NCBI GenBank assembly: GCA_948144175.1
Contig: CANXME010002579.1
Location: 866,001-930,000, forward strand
DNA from: Closterium sp. NIES-65
Taxonomy: Eukaryota > Streptophyta > Zygnematophyceae > Desmidiales > Closteriaceae
Reading direction: 5' to 3'
DNA: 64,000 nt
Below are positions 1 through 10,545 of the stretch, one piece after another; the first letter of the stretch is position 1; each line of letters opens with the position of its first letter. Below the pieces are notes generated by a model. The model saw only the letters and a list, made by a program, of their open reading frames with translations. It did not search any database and was not told the DNA's origin. Position numbers and translations under genes: made by a program.

Positions 1-6
1 CATCAT

Positions 7-1266
7 TTGTGTCCTTTTTCCATACCCCTCGTAAGGCCTGTTTGCAGCCATCCACGCGCGAGCGCGCGTGGGACAGTCCCCAGGCATCGGCCTTCATCAC
101 CAAGTCTTGATGATACTCCTGAGCAGCGGGTATGTCTAGTCGAACCATGTACCGTTGTCGGGTTCTTCAAGGGGTGTCGCTTAGTGTGCTCGCATCAAGA
201 TACATGCGGAGGTGCTATGTCTCTCAGGTCGTGGAAGTTTTCATGGGCTTCAGTTGGCATTTTTTGGAGATGCGATAAGTGTTCTCATGGTGTGGAATTC
301 TGGTCGTGCACCACTCGAACTCTTGACAAGAAGAGAGTTGGGGTTGGTGCACGAGTGCCCATGCTACACTCAAAATATGTGGGAGCATTTGCGTTCGATG
401 GGATGGGGTATCAACAGATGTGGGAGTTTAGCCGCAATTTTGGCATTCCATGTCCTGGCAAAGGCACATTCTATCGATACCTTGGGGGCGATAATGGGCT
501 GTGGAAAACAAATAATTAGGGAGGCAGATAAGTCGATGGCCTTGGTGCGGGAGGAGATGAGCAAACGTGACATTCCGGCCGAATACGTGACGGTGGATGG
601 CCGATGATCACATGTTCGCGGAAGATCTTGTACTGTGTAACAACGCGTAAAGGGGTGGATGATATATCGTCAGTGCGATTGGAGCGGATTGCATTCGATA
701 GAGGGGTTGATGAGTTGAAGCTGTTGGGGTTCGATGTGAAGGGCATCATTTCGGATCAAGGGACCACGTTTAGAGGGGCTGCGGCAGAGCGAAAGCTGGA
801 TCATCAGGTGGATTGGTGGCACGTGAAGCGGACGCTGTACAATCTTTTTTGCAAGGAGCTTCAGGATCAGATGCGGATGGCAGTGGAGGTGGACAAAGCA
901 AGCTGTATCGAGGAGCTATGGTTGGCTAAGATGGAAGATCTACGGCAGTGGTTGAGGACCAAAGGATTGGAAAAAGAGGCGAAGGGGACACTCAAAGCAT
1001 CACTTGTGGAAGCGGTATGCGATGCCATGGGTACCATTGCATATGTGAAAATGACCCCTGATGAAGCGCAGTGGAAGTTTCCTGAGTTGAGAAAAGTCCG
1101 GCGGCTGGGAGGAGAACGGGCGGTGGTAGATGTCCCGGTGGGATATGGCGAGGTGCGTCCTGATACGGCTGGAGAGATGCAGCCCATTGTTCGAGATGAT
1201 GCAGATGACGAGGCGGACGCGGGTGCAACCCAAGTTGATGTGCAGTGGGCGGATGTGGAGGAGTAA
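7..1266 (+). pseudogene. Decayed RNase H-fold transposase-like gene (Kolobok/ISL3EU-like, tentative)
   Basis: Three overlapping frames make one degraded protein. Frame 1 (to about 480) has a Cys pair and a GMGYQQMWEF-type segment. Frame 2 (about 480-607) runs to EYVTVDGR and meets a TGA where TGG would give the motif DGRWSHVRG. Frame 1 resumes by about 660 with GIISDQGT and then VDWWHVKRTL. An Asp in VDGR, a second in ISDQ and a following D-x-WH-x-K block is the order seen in several eukaryotic cut-and-paste transposases whose catalytic core resembles RNase H. The family name is an inference from these motifs only. At least one nonsense change and two frame changes make it non-functional. No terminal inverted repeats were found, and the left end may lie outside the window. 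Confidence 0.45.
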
Positions 1267-1841
1267 TGGCAATACGATATCCATCTTGTGCGTGGTGCGA
1301 GACCATCGTCATTGGCTAGTTCTCTCATCGTGCACGCACATGCCGGTGCATGAAGTAACTTATGATTCATCGGCGTGACGACTCCGTGGGCCAACGTTGA
1401 TGAAGCCACTGGTACGAACACTTTGTGAAACTTACTTTCTATGCCATATTCAGATTGGAGTTCGATGCTTGTATCCTAGAATTGTTGATGCTGCTGGTTT
1501 TGACATAACAGAGACGAGGACCGGCTGCAACAACAATGGAGCAGCAAATGAGGCCGACATTCACCAATGCGTGTCGTCTACCATACATGTTTGCCACAGT
1601 GGTCCTGGTTTCAAGAAATGACACAACATAAGCACTCCTGCAGTGATAGTCAATAGTGATCAAAATTGAGTGCCCTCGTGTGGTGCACGAGCCAACAGGT
1701 GGTGTTGGAGGTGGTCAACCCCCGGGCTCCATCAACATCAGTGCATTGTTCTCGGTTGAGGGTGGAGGTGTGGTGGCGCTGGGTCTGCCGACGGTTACCA
1801 CACATCTAGCGTTTGGTGAGGGAAAGCAAGACAGGGTGGGG
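1267..1841. other. Unassigned sequence between transposase relic and Copia element
   Basis: No gene recognised. A short frame around 1656-1840 encodes a Gly/Val-rich stretch (EPTGGVGGGQPPGS) and is cut by the Copia insertion at 1847. It may be the end of a coding exon or of the adjacent relic, but nothing supports a function. Confidence 0.4.
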
Positions 1842-1846
1842 GAAAA

Positions 1847-2675
1847 TGTTATAGTCACAGTAGGCTCCAATGTGACTAAAACGAAAGATAGAGTGCACAG
1901 TCGGATTTCTGCACAGCGGCTTCAAACGTTCATAGCGTTGCGGTCACAGCTTCAAATGACTTGATTCAACTTGGATCTGGCGCTGCTTATGGTCGCCTAC
2001 AATAGGCAATTTAGATCGCACGATTTGACCAAGTATTGACGACACAGCGTTGGTTTGAACGAACGGCACTATGGCAGCCACTATAGTCTTAGAACACAAG
2101 ATGGGAAGAGTTAGGAAGATTTACGAGTTGGGAATGACTCCCAACTCCTACAAACCCCAAGAGCCGAGGTACAGTGATGTGGAACAGTGCCACACTGTCC
2201 CCAAACACGAAGGGTCTCGAAACTACCCTTCACTAGGGCCTACACCAAGTGAAATGTTACACTACACAAAGTAATGTAACTATCTTCAATATCTTGAGGT
2301 GTACCCTTTTGGCGAGCTTCGAAATCACTTGAGGCTTGACACCAAGGCTCGGGCTCTTCATTACAAACTCATCCTTGAGTTCTTGATGGGTCTGCTGCAC
2401 AAACCTGCGACACACCGAACGTTCGACACAGGACAAAATAGAAACCGCGCACGACAAAATAGAAACCGCGCCCGAGACACAAACGACCGCGTAACACGCG
2501 TCTAGCGATAACTCGCTATTGACTCAACACACACACTCGACATCATGACTCAACATTCACACACAATTATAAGCATGAAATATATATTATCCCATGCCCT
2601 CATACCATTCCATACACACACACATGCATGCACACGGACAACAAGCCGAGTGCAAACCATAGGGTTGCACCAACA
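1847..2675 (-). repeat. 3' LTR of Copia element A
   Basis: It is 829 bp long and matches 7521-8349 along its whole length. Element-sense ends are TG...CA. Small reading frames inside it recur in every LTR of this family, including the solo LTR at 60754-61585, and are not genes. Confidence 0.93.
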
Positions 2676-2690
2676 AACTCCCCCTCGGAT
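2676..2690 (-). other. Polypurine tract of Copia element A
   Basis: On the minus strand the run CCGAGGGGGAGTT lies directly upstream of the 3' LTR start (TGTTGG). This is the position and composition of the plus-strand primer used in reverse transcription. Confidence 0.8.
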
Positions 2691-2716
2691 TGTTGGCCTT
2701 AGGATATGTTGCTCTC

Positions 2717-5700
2717 TCAGTTTAGAGCCATCCCAGCCAGCTTGCAACACTTCCAATGCTGCTGCTCCACCAGCCTCTTGGTCATCATGTCAGCCGGCTG
2801 CCCCGTGGTCTTCACGTAGCGCAACTCAACTTCACCCGCGGTTACCATGCTCCTCGTCCAATGCCACTTCACCCTCATGTGCTTCGTGAGTCCATGCAAC
2901 ACAGGGTTCTTAGCAAGAGCAATGGCACCCTGGCTGTCACAATACAATGGGGTAGGTCCTTGCTGCTCCTCCCCCAATTCAGCCAACAAACGCCGCTGCC
3001 ACACAATCTCCCGTACGGCACGGAAGAGTGCCATGTACTCGGACTCCACCGAGCTCAAAGCTTGGTCAACCTGCTTCTTGCTCTCCCAAGCAGTTGGGCC
3101 TCCACCAACACAGCATATGAAGCCTCCCACACTTGTCATGTCCTCTGGTTCTGATGCATATGAAGCATCCGAGTAGGCGGTGAGGAACAAACGCCCGGGT
3201 TCAACACCATCCGCGCCCTTTTGGCGCCTTTGTGCCGCCGCCGAGTATTGCAGCCCAACGGTCGGTGTTTGGCCAAAATACTTGGCCACCCTCATTCCAG
3301 CTGCTACCTGCTCCTCATTAGGGCATTGCACAACCCTAGCCAGCTGCCCGGTAGCAAACGCGACGTCCGGTCAGGTGTTTACCGCCGCATATATGAGGCT
3401 GCCCACCAACGAGTGAAATCGGCGCCTCTCCTCTTCTCCAACGCTCTCCTCCTCTGGCCCTTTCACACACTTGAACCCAGAGGGAAAGGGAGTAGCCACA
3501 TGACCTTCACTCTGGCCGAAGTTGGCAGCCAACGCCTCCAGGTACTTCCGTTGGTGCACTCGCATGCTCCGCTTCTCCACGTCTCATTCGATGTGGAGCC
3601 CAAGGTAGCAGTTCACGTCACCAAGGGACTTGCACTTGAACTTGTCATGCAGCTTCAGCATCACCTCTTTCACAAGGTCAGAGGAGGGTGAGAATATGAG
3701 AATGTCATCCACATAAACCACCATGAAGCTCCTCTGCTCCCCCTCGCCAAGCATGAACAAGGAGTGATCGGCCGTTGAGGGAGTGAAGCCGATCTCCTCC
3801 AACACTTCGCGCAGCTTCATGTACCATTGCCTAGGGGCCTGCTTCAGCCCATAGAGGGCCTTCTTCAGCTTCCACACTCTGCCACTACCATCATCAAACC
3901 CCTCTGGCTGCGCCATAAAAATCTCCTCCTCAAGGATGCCGTTAAGGAATGCCGTCACAATGTCCATTTGCTTCACCACCCATCCTTTGATGGCGGCTCC
4001 CGCGAATAGGGTTCGCAGCGTCGTCGGCTTCACCACAGGGGCAAACAGCTCCTTGAAGTCCACCTTCTCCTTCTGCTGGTACCCCTTGGCTACAAGCCTA
4101 GACTTGTAACGCTCGAACTTGCCGTCGGCATCCGACTTGATTTTGAAAAGCCACTTGGACGTTATCGCCGTACGCCCCTCCGGTAGCTCCACCAATTCAA
4201 GCGTGTCATTCTCCTCGATGCTCTTCAGCTCACTTTCCATGGCCTTCTTCCACTCCTCAGCATCACTACTCTCCAAAGCCTCCTTGAGAGTTGCTGGTTC
4301 TCCCGGCATCTCCACCGGAGAGAAGAACGCGAAGGCACACTCCTCGTAGTCACTCTCCTCGTCGTCTCCGACCATCATTGCCGCTCCGGCCAGGGCTGTC
4401 TTGCCTTGCTTTCCAAGTGCATGATAGGTTAGCCTATTAGGGGGTTGAACTCTCCTCTTCCCCCTTCCTTCCTCCTCAGCTGCAGGGACTTGAAGGCCTT
4501 GGCGTTGCTGCGGTGTGGCTCGAATCCGTGGAGCACTCGTGGTACGGGAAGGGAGTGACGGTGCACGCTCGCTCACTTGCTGCACCTCCTCCTCTTCTTC
4601 CTCTGCATCATTGGCCTCCTCTCCCCCATTCACAAGGGAGGATTGCCTCGTGGTTGTGCTGCCGCTGCTCAGCTCCAAAGGCAGCTCCACATGCTCCAAA
4701 CCGGAACTCTTCACCTCCCCAAACCGCACGCCTATCTTCGCCTCATTCTCCGCCTTCCAATCCTTGTACATGAAGTTCTCCATGAACTTGCAGTCCCTGC
4801 TCACCAAGAACTTCTTGGTGAATGGGTCCCAAAGAAGCCATCCCTTGCTGTTTTGAGCCATGCCCAAGTGCACGGCCCACACCGACTTGGCACCAAGCTT
4901 GTTGTGCCGAAGATGCTTAGGCACAAGCGCCATGCACATGCACCCGAACACCCGAAGCATATCCACCTTTGGCTTCCTTCCTAGCCACTCCACATAGGGC
5001 ACCCATTTGTCTGCTCCCACATGAGTCAAGGCTCTGTTCTTGGCCACACACACGCTCCGCACCGCATCAGGCCAGAAATAGTCGGGTAGCCCGGCTTCAA
5101 TGAGCAACCCGCATGCCGCCTCCGTGATTGTGCGGTTCGCTCGCTCGGCGATGCCGTTCATTGCAGGGGAGTATGGCATGGTGAGGGAGTGCCGAATACC
5201 ATTCTTCTTCAGCCACAACCCAAACTCCTTGCTCAGGAACTCTCCCCCTCGATCGGTGCGGATTGACTTGACTAGACGGTCTTGTTGCCGCTCCACCATC
5301 GGGAACCGATCCGCCTTCAACGTTTCAGCCACGTCGCTCTTCTTGGCCAGCACATACACCCAAGTCATGCGGGTGTAGACGTTGACAATGGTGAGAAAAT
5401 ACTCAGCTCCAGCAGCTCCAAGCTTCAGGGGGCCCACCACGTCCATCACCACCTCATCAAGCGGTGCCTTTGCCGTTGCCTCCGAACTAGGGAACGGAAA
5501 CCGGGTGAACTTGGCTTGAATGCACGTCGGGCAACCAAGCACCTCATCGGGCTCCCCCTTCACACGTATGCCAGCAACCATCTCATTCTTCACTAGCTGC
5601 TGCAAGATAGGCAGGGCCACATGCCCCATGCGCCGATGCAAGGTGAGCCAATCACACTCCCCCGTAGCCGAAGTTGGATTGGAGAATGCCGCGCTCGCAA

Positions 5701-7486
5701 TAGCGCCCCACATACTCTCTTCGTAGGCCTCCTCCGCTGCTGCCTCGGGGTTCTCCTCACCCTTTTGCTGCTCCTTGGTTGCTGCACCACTCTCCTTAGG
5801 TTCACTGAACTTGCTGGTCCCTCCAGGTTTGCTCTTCTTGAGCCCATTCTCCTTAGCGCGACCGTTCGCGCCATCGTCGCTACCGACCGCTCCATCCTTG
5901 GTGCTGATGCTTGCTGCCACTTGCCTCTCCTTAGGCATAGGGACCACTGGGATCTGCCACATCTCGTTGTAGACATCCTTGTCCTCATGAAGGTCCCAAA
6001 GAATTCGATCACCAAGCCTTGCGGTGTAGGTCTTGGCTCCCTTCGAGTTAGTGTCCATGCCGGCCTTTGCCAACCGCCGCACGGAAATCAGGTTTGCAGC
6101 AAGGCTGGGCACCCAAAGCACGTTCTTGAGGCCCACCATCTTCCCATCACCACCCTTGAACATGGCCTTCCCCATGCCTTTCACCCCTGCTCGCTGCCCC
6201 AAAGCCGATGTGACATGCTTCACCGGTGACGGCTCGAGTTCGGTGAGCAAGTCCGGGCGAGGTGTCATGCTATAGGTAGCGCCACTATCAATCACCCAAT
6301 AGTCCAGGGGGTGTAGGGTCACCTTCCCCACAGCTGCTGGCTCCTCAAAGCCTTCATCCTTCTCTGGACCAGCCGGTACTTGCGTCGACACGAAGTAGAA
6401 TAGACCCGGGTATCGATCGTCGCTCGGGTCCTTGTCGTTGTCTCCGTTCTTCATGTTTGCAGCTCCGCCACCGCGACCGCCACGGCCTCCACGGCCTCGT
6501 CCTCTCCCTCCTCCTGCTCCTCTACCCTCTTGGCCTTGAGCAGGGGTCCAACCATCAGGGAGTTTGTAGCAGTCGCGCCACATGTGTCCGCTCTTGTGGC
6601 AATAGTGACACTCGCCGTCGAATCGGCCGCGACCGCGTCCGTAGCTCTTGTCGTCGCTGCCGTAACCGCCACTCCCGCGGCCTCCGCCGAAGTTGCTGCC
6701 ACCAAACCTTCCTCCCCCTCGTCCTCTGCCTCTTCCTCGACCATATCCACGGCCAATGCTCGCTGCCCCAGTGCCATCCGCACTCGCCAACTCACGGCGG
6801 CGGAAATCCTCTTGAAGGATAGCCCGCTTCACGTCTTTGAGCGAGAGGCGGGGCAAGTCGCGATTCAGGTTGATGATGAGCGAGGACCATGATTCGGGGA
6901 GTAGGGCCAGCAACTTGGTCTTCTTTTGGAGCTCACTATAGTTCAAATCCGCTCCCTCAAGCCGCGTCAACAAGTCGAAGAATTTCTGCACCCCTTCTTC
7001 AACCGCTTCATCCTCTTCAATTCGTAACGTCGCCATTTGCCGTTCCAACACCACAGCTACCGCCGCTGTCGCAGGAGCGTGTACACCCTTGAGAGCAGCC
7101 CATGCGTTTGGTCCCTTCTCTGGTTCAAGCTGGAAAGGCTTGATGTGACGGATTTGGCTGCTCTCCAACGCTTGCCCAAGTAGGAGGTAGCCTTGTGCGC
7201 TCTTCCGCACCCACGGGCTCTTCTCCGGGTCGTTCTCGGGACGCTTCTCCGTTCCTTCCATCACCTCCAGCAGGTCATAGTGGTCAAATATGTTTTCCAT
7301 TCTGAAGGACCACTCAGCAAAGTTGTCACCATTGAACTTGTCAAGGCCAAACACTCTAGGCTCATCCCTAGATGGGCCAACACTTGGTTGCATGGGCGCC
7401 ATGGTTGAGTCACGGGGTTGGCCTTGAGCTTGGGCTTCTCCTCTGCCACCAGCACCTCTGCCACCCCTTTCCTCATGTCCAGCCAT
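2717..7486 (-). pseudogene. Copia gag-pol polyprotein with two nonsense codons (element A)
   Basis: One continuous frame of 1590 codons. The ATG at 7486 is chosen (protein begins MAGHEERGG) because the longer open frame starts with a GTG inside the primer site. Domains from that ATG: Copia Gag at about 40-225; Gly/Arg-rich stretch; zinc knuckle CHYCHKSGHMWRDC (CX2CX4HX4C) near 293-306; protease WVIDSGAT near 398-405; GAG-pre-integrase (LHRRMGH); integrase D-D-E core with VVMDVVGP, IRTDRGGEF and NGIAERANR; reverse transcriptase with YVDDIL (about 3692-3715); RNase H with DASYAS and ESEYMAL. TGA codons at 3584-3586 (after GLHIE) and 3371-3373 (before PDVAFA) interrupt it; both fit CGA to TGA changes. 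The frame is otherwise intact to the stop at 2717. Confidence 0.93.
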
Positions 7487-7505
7487 TGTGGAAACTGCTC
7501 CAAGA

Positions 7506-7518
7506 GGCTCTGATACCA
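7506..7518 (-). other. Primer-binding site of Copia element A (tRNA-iMet)
   Basis: The minus strand reads TGGTATCAGAGCC two bases after the 5' LTR end. It is complementary to the 3' end of plant initiator methionine tRNA, the usual Copia primer. Confidence 0.9.
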
Positions 7519-7520
7519 CT

Positions 7521-8349
7521 TGTTATAGTCACAGTAGGCTCCAATGTGCCTAAAACGAAAGATAGAGTGCACAGTCGGATTTCTGCACAGCGGCTTCAAA
7601 CGTTCATAGCGTTGCGGTCACAGCTTCAAATGACTTGATTCAACTTGGATCTGGAGCTGCTTATGGTCGCCTACAATACGCAATTTAGATCGCACGATTT
7701 GACCAAGTATTGACGACACAGCGTTGGTTTGAACGAACGGCACTATGGCAGCCACTATAGTCTTAGAACACAAGATGGGAAGAGTTAGGAAGAGTTACGA
7801 GTTGGGAATGACTCCCAGCTCCTACAAACCCCAAGAGCAGAGGTACAGTGATGTGGAACAGTGCCACACTGTCCCCAACCACGAAGGGTCTCGAAACTAC
7901 CCTTCACTAGGGCCTACACCAAGTGAAATGTTACACTACACAAAGTAATGTAACTATCTTCAATATCTTGAGGTGTACCCTTTTGGCGAGCTTCGAAATC
8001 ACTTGAGGCTTGACACCAAGGCTCGGGCTCTTCATTACAAACTCATCCTTGAGTTCTTGATGGGTCTGCTGCACAAACCTGCGACACACCGAACGTTCGA
8101 CACAGGACAAAATAGAAACCGCGCACGACAAAATAGAAACCGCGCGCGAGACACAAACGACCGCGTAACACGCGTCTAGCGATAACTCGCTATTGACTCA
8201 ACAAACACACTTGACATCATGACTCAACATTCACACACAATTATAAGCATGAAATATATATTATCCCATGCCCTCATACCATTCCATACACACACACATG
8301 CATGCACACGGACAACAAGCCGAGTGCAAACCATAGGGTTGCACCAACA
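7521..8349 (-). repeat. 5' LTR of Copia element A
   Basis: 829-bp partner of 1847-2675. The element-sense 5' end TGTTGGTGCAACC is at 8349 and the 3' end at 7521. It is followed on the outside by the GAAAA target duplicate. Confidence 0.93.
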
Positions 8350-8765
8350 GAAAATAGTAGAGAGGGTGAGGGAAAGCGCAGCAGAGGGTGGGTTGTAGTA
8401 GGGGATAGGTAAGCGGGGAAGGGGGTGAGGAAGACGAGGGACAGGGAGACGGGGGACAAGGAGAACGGGGAGAGAGAGAAGGGGGACAGAGAGGAGGGGG
8501 ACAGAGAGGAGGGGGACAGAGAGAAGGTGGACAGAGAGAAGGGGGACAGAGGGAAGGGGGACAGAGAGAACGGGGGACAGAGAGAAGGGGAAGAGAGAGA
8601 AGGGGGACAGAGAGGAGGGGGACAGAGAGAATGGGGACAGAGAGAACGGGGGACAGAGAGACGGGGGACAGAGGGAGTACCACTCCCCACTCACTTGTAC
8701 CCCTCCCCACTCACTTGTACCCCTCCTCACTCACTTGTACCCCTCCCCACTCACTTTTACCCTCC
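8350..8765. repeat. GGGGGACAGAGAGAA-type minisatellite and a 20-bp repeat
   Basis: 8425-8680 is a purine-rich array of units close to GGGGGACAGAGAGAA. 8680-8762 is about four units of ACTCACTTGTACCCCTCCCC. Long Ser/Pro/Leu frames on either strand come only from the repeat. The array sits in what looks like an intron or flank of the minus-strand gene remnant beginning at 8769. Confidence 0.8.
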
Positions 8766-8768
8766 CTG

Positions 8769-9228
8769 CATGTCCAATATCTCCATCATCCCCGCTGTGA
8801 TGTACGGCTCCAGGACCTGTGAGTGAGTGAGAGGGTGAGTGAGTGTGGAAATGATTGAGTGAGGAATAAATAGAGTGAGTGAGTGTAGAAGGGTACGAGT
8901 GATTGGGCTGCCAGGTGCATGGTGAGTGATTGAGTGTCAGTGTCTCTATCATCCCCGCTACCATATAAGGCTCCAGGACCTGTGAGTGAGTGAGGCAGGG
9001 GGAGAGGGAGGATACGAGTGAGTGGCCTGCCAGGCGTGTGTGAGTGATTGAGTGTCAGTATCTTTATCATCCCCGCAGCCATGTAAGGCTCCAAGACCTG
9101 TGAGTGATTGAGAGGGTGAGTGAGTGAGCGAGTGCGGAAGGGTACAAGTGATTGGGCTGCCAGGTGCGTGTGAGCTTGCGATTGTCCAATATCTCCATCA
9201 TCCCCGCAGCCATGTAAGGCTCAAGGAC
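8769..9228 (-). repeat. Four dispersed copies of the VLEPYxxAGMMEIL exon
   Basis: The exon starts lie 163, 118 and 131 bp apart. Each is preceded by the acceptor-like CTCACAG and separated by TGAGTGAG-rich spacer. The copy starting at 8816 reads VLEPYITAGMMEILDMQ. The others carry changes (MMEIL to MIKIL or MIETL) and have lost a clear donor. Confidence 0.6.
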
Positions 9229-9439
9229 CTGTGAGTGAGTGAGCAATTGAGTGAGAGTGTGAGTGAGTACATGAGTGTAAAAATGAGTGTGTGAGGGAGC
9301 AAATGGGTGCGTGAGTGAGTGGGGAAGGAGGCGAGAGTGATGGAGTGAGTTAAAAAGAGGGAGAGAGGGAGGGATGGAGGGAGGGAGGAGTGGTAGAGAG
9401 AGGGGTGGAAATGAGTGAGAGTGGGAGAGAATGAGGGAA

Positions 9440-9492
9440 CGAGTGAGTGAGTGAGTGAGTGAGTGAGTGAGTGAGTGAGTGGGAGAGGGAGG
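9440..9492. repeat. (GAGT)n microsatellite
   Basis: An uninterrupted run of the tetramer GAGT/GTGA. Similar TGAGTGAG sequence fills the spacer between the exon copies on either side. Confidence 0.85.
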
Positions 9493-9523
9493 GTAAACTA
9501 GGAAGCGATTTCTCCTCACAAAG

Positions 9524-9775
9524 CAACAACTGACCTCGCAAACGTCTTTCACAACAGACGCACCTAGGAATGGAAACAAGTGCACATTCTCACCTAGACA
9601 GCAACAGCTCACCTCGTAAACGTCTTTTATAACAGACGCACCCAGCAATGGTGCACAAGTGCGCGTTCTCACCTGGAAAGCAACAGCTCACCTTGTAAAT
9701 GCCTTTTACAACAGACGCACCCAGCAGAGGTAACAAGTGCGCGTTCTCACCTAGAAAGCAATGGTTCACCGCGTG
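9524..9775 (-). repeat. 78-bp tandem repeat, exon-like (3.2 copies)
   Basis: Units begin at 9524, 9602, 9681 and 9759. On the minus strand each holds an acceptor-like TTTCTAG, the coding-like segment GENAHLLPLLGASVVKGIYK, and a donor-like GTGAGC. The 78-bp period equals 26 codons, so a frame stays open through the array. It may be an amplified small exon of the neighbouring unrecognised gene, but its phase does not join the 9822-9958 exon. Confidence 0.6.
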
Positions 9776-9821
9776 TGGTAACCTGCACATTCATAACTGT
9801 AGCCACTCCGTCTGTGCATAC

Positions 9822-9958
9822 CTGTAGCCATTCCTGGACGGTCTTTGGGTTGAGGAGTCGGTACATCTGATAGGAGCAGAAGGCCAGGTTGTATGGGGGA
9901 GGTGCATCGATGTCAAACCCGTCCGGCCCCTCCTAATGCATCACCACTGCCTGCTTGT
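9822..9958 (-). pseudogene. Exon of unrecognised gene, with in-frame TAG
   Basis: 137 bp bounded by AG (9960-9959) and GT (9821-9820). The frame ends NPKTVQEWLQ. The fourth triplet after QAVV is TAG, while the partial copies at 10030-10096 and 10169-10232 read EEGPDEFDI at that place. It therefore looks like a coding exon that has lost function, or is skipped. Confidence 0.5.
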
Positions 9959-10029
9959 CTGTGGGAGAGAGGGGAGAGGGGAGGGGAGGAACCATCAGCA
10001 CCCATTCGAACCCATCTCGCCTCTCAAGG

Positions 10030-10232
10030 GAGGTGCATTGATGTCAAACTCGTCTGGCCCCTCTTCGCACATCACCACTGCCTGCTCGTCTGTGGGAGGG
10101 TGGAGGAGGAAGAGCAATGTGACGGGAACAAGGAAAGGGGTGGGGATGCGATGTGTGAAGGCAAAGGAGAGGTGCATTGATGTCAAACTCGTCTGGCCCC
10201 TCTTCGTACATCACCACTGCCTGCTCGTCTAC
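10030..10232 (-). repeat. Two partial copies of the 9822-9958 exon
   Basis: 10030-10096 and 10169-10232 repeat the first ~60 bp of the exon (DEQAVVMxEEGPDEFDINAP) with its acceptor side, then diverge. Both keep GAA where the main copy has TAG. Confidence 0.65.
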
Positions 10233-10254
10233 ATGATAGGGGAGAGAGGGGAGG

Positions 10255-10545
10255 GAGGGATTCAAGGACAGGGGGATGAGAGGACAGGGGGATGAGAGGA
10301 CAGGGGGATGAGAGGACAGGGGGATGAGAGGACAGGTGGATGAGAAGACACGGGGATGAGAAGACAGGGGAATGAAAAGACAGGGGGATGAAAAAACTGG
10401 GGGATGAGAGGACAGGGGGATGAGAGGACAGGGGGATGAGAGGACATGGGGATGAGAAGACATGGGGATGAGAAGACAAGGGGGACGAGAAGACAACGGG
10501 AGAGGATGAGAGGACAGGGGGATGCGAGAACAGGGGGATGAGAAG
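10255..10545. repeat. 16-bp minisatellite (ACAGGGGGATGAGAGG)n
   Basis: About 17 units of a 16-bp purine-rich motif. Three units make 16 codons, which explains the long Ser/Pro/Leu frames on the minus strand. Confidence 0.85.

Larger units (their letters stand above)
1847..8349 (-). mobile_element. Complete Ty1/Copia LTR retrotransposon, 829-bp LTR family (element A)
   Basis: A 6503-bp element on the minus strand. Its two 829-bp LTRs begin TGTTGGTGCAACCC and end CTATAACA in element orientation. It is flanked by the 5-bp target duplication GAAAA (1842-1846 and 8350-8354). A primer-binding site lies next to the 5' LTR and a polypurine tract next to the 3' LTR. The order protease, integrase, reverse transcriptase, RNase H is the Copia order. 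By eye the LTRs differ at about ten positions (around 1 percent), so the insertion is fairly recent. The gag-pol frame carries two stops, so the copy is disabled. Confidence 0.95.
8769..9958 (-). pseudogene. Remnant of an unrecognised spliced gene, exons partly duplicated
   Basis: Two minus-strand exon types can be read. The upstream exon (9958-9822) has a CCACAG acceptor and a CAG/GTATGC donor, and encodes FDIDAPPPYNLAFCSYQM followed by YRLLNPKTVQEWLQ. The downstream exon begins after CTCACAG with VLEPYITAGMMEILD and occurs four times, with starts at 9228, 9097, 8979 and 8816. Splice phases agree (0 to 0), giving ...QEWLQ-VLEPY.... The upstream exon has an in-frame TAG (VVMH-stop-EGP) where its two partial copies have GAA, so this copy is probably broken. 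The Copia element A is inserted just downstream. I do not recognise the family. Confidence 0.5.

Noticed and set aside
5621..6229. Plus-strand ORF of 202 codons and similar long frames over 2.7-7.6 kb
   Set aside because: Shadows of the minus-strand gag-pol of element A. No family motif on the plus strand.
7487..7519. GTG start of the element A polyprotein
   Set aside because: It lies inside the tRNA primer-binding site, and an ATG 33 bases downstream is the natural start.
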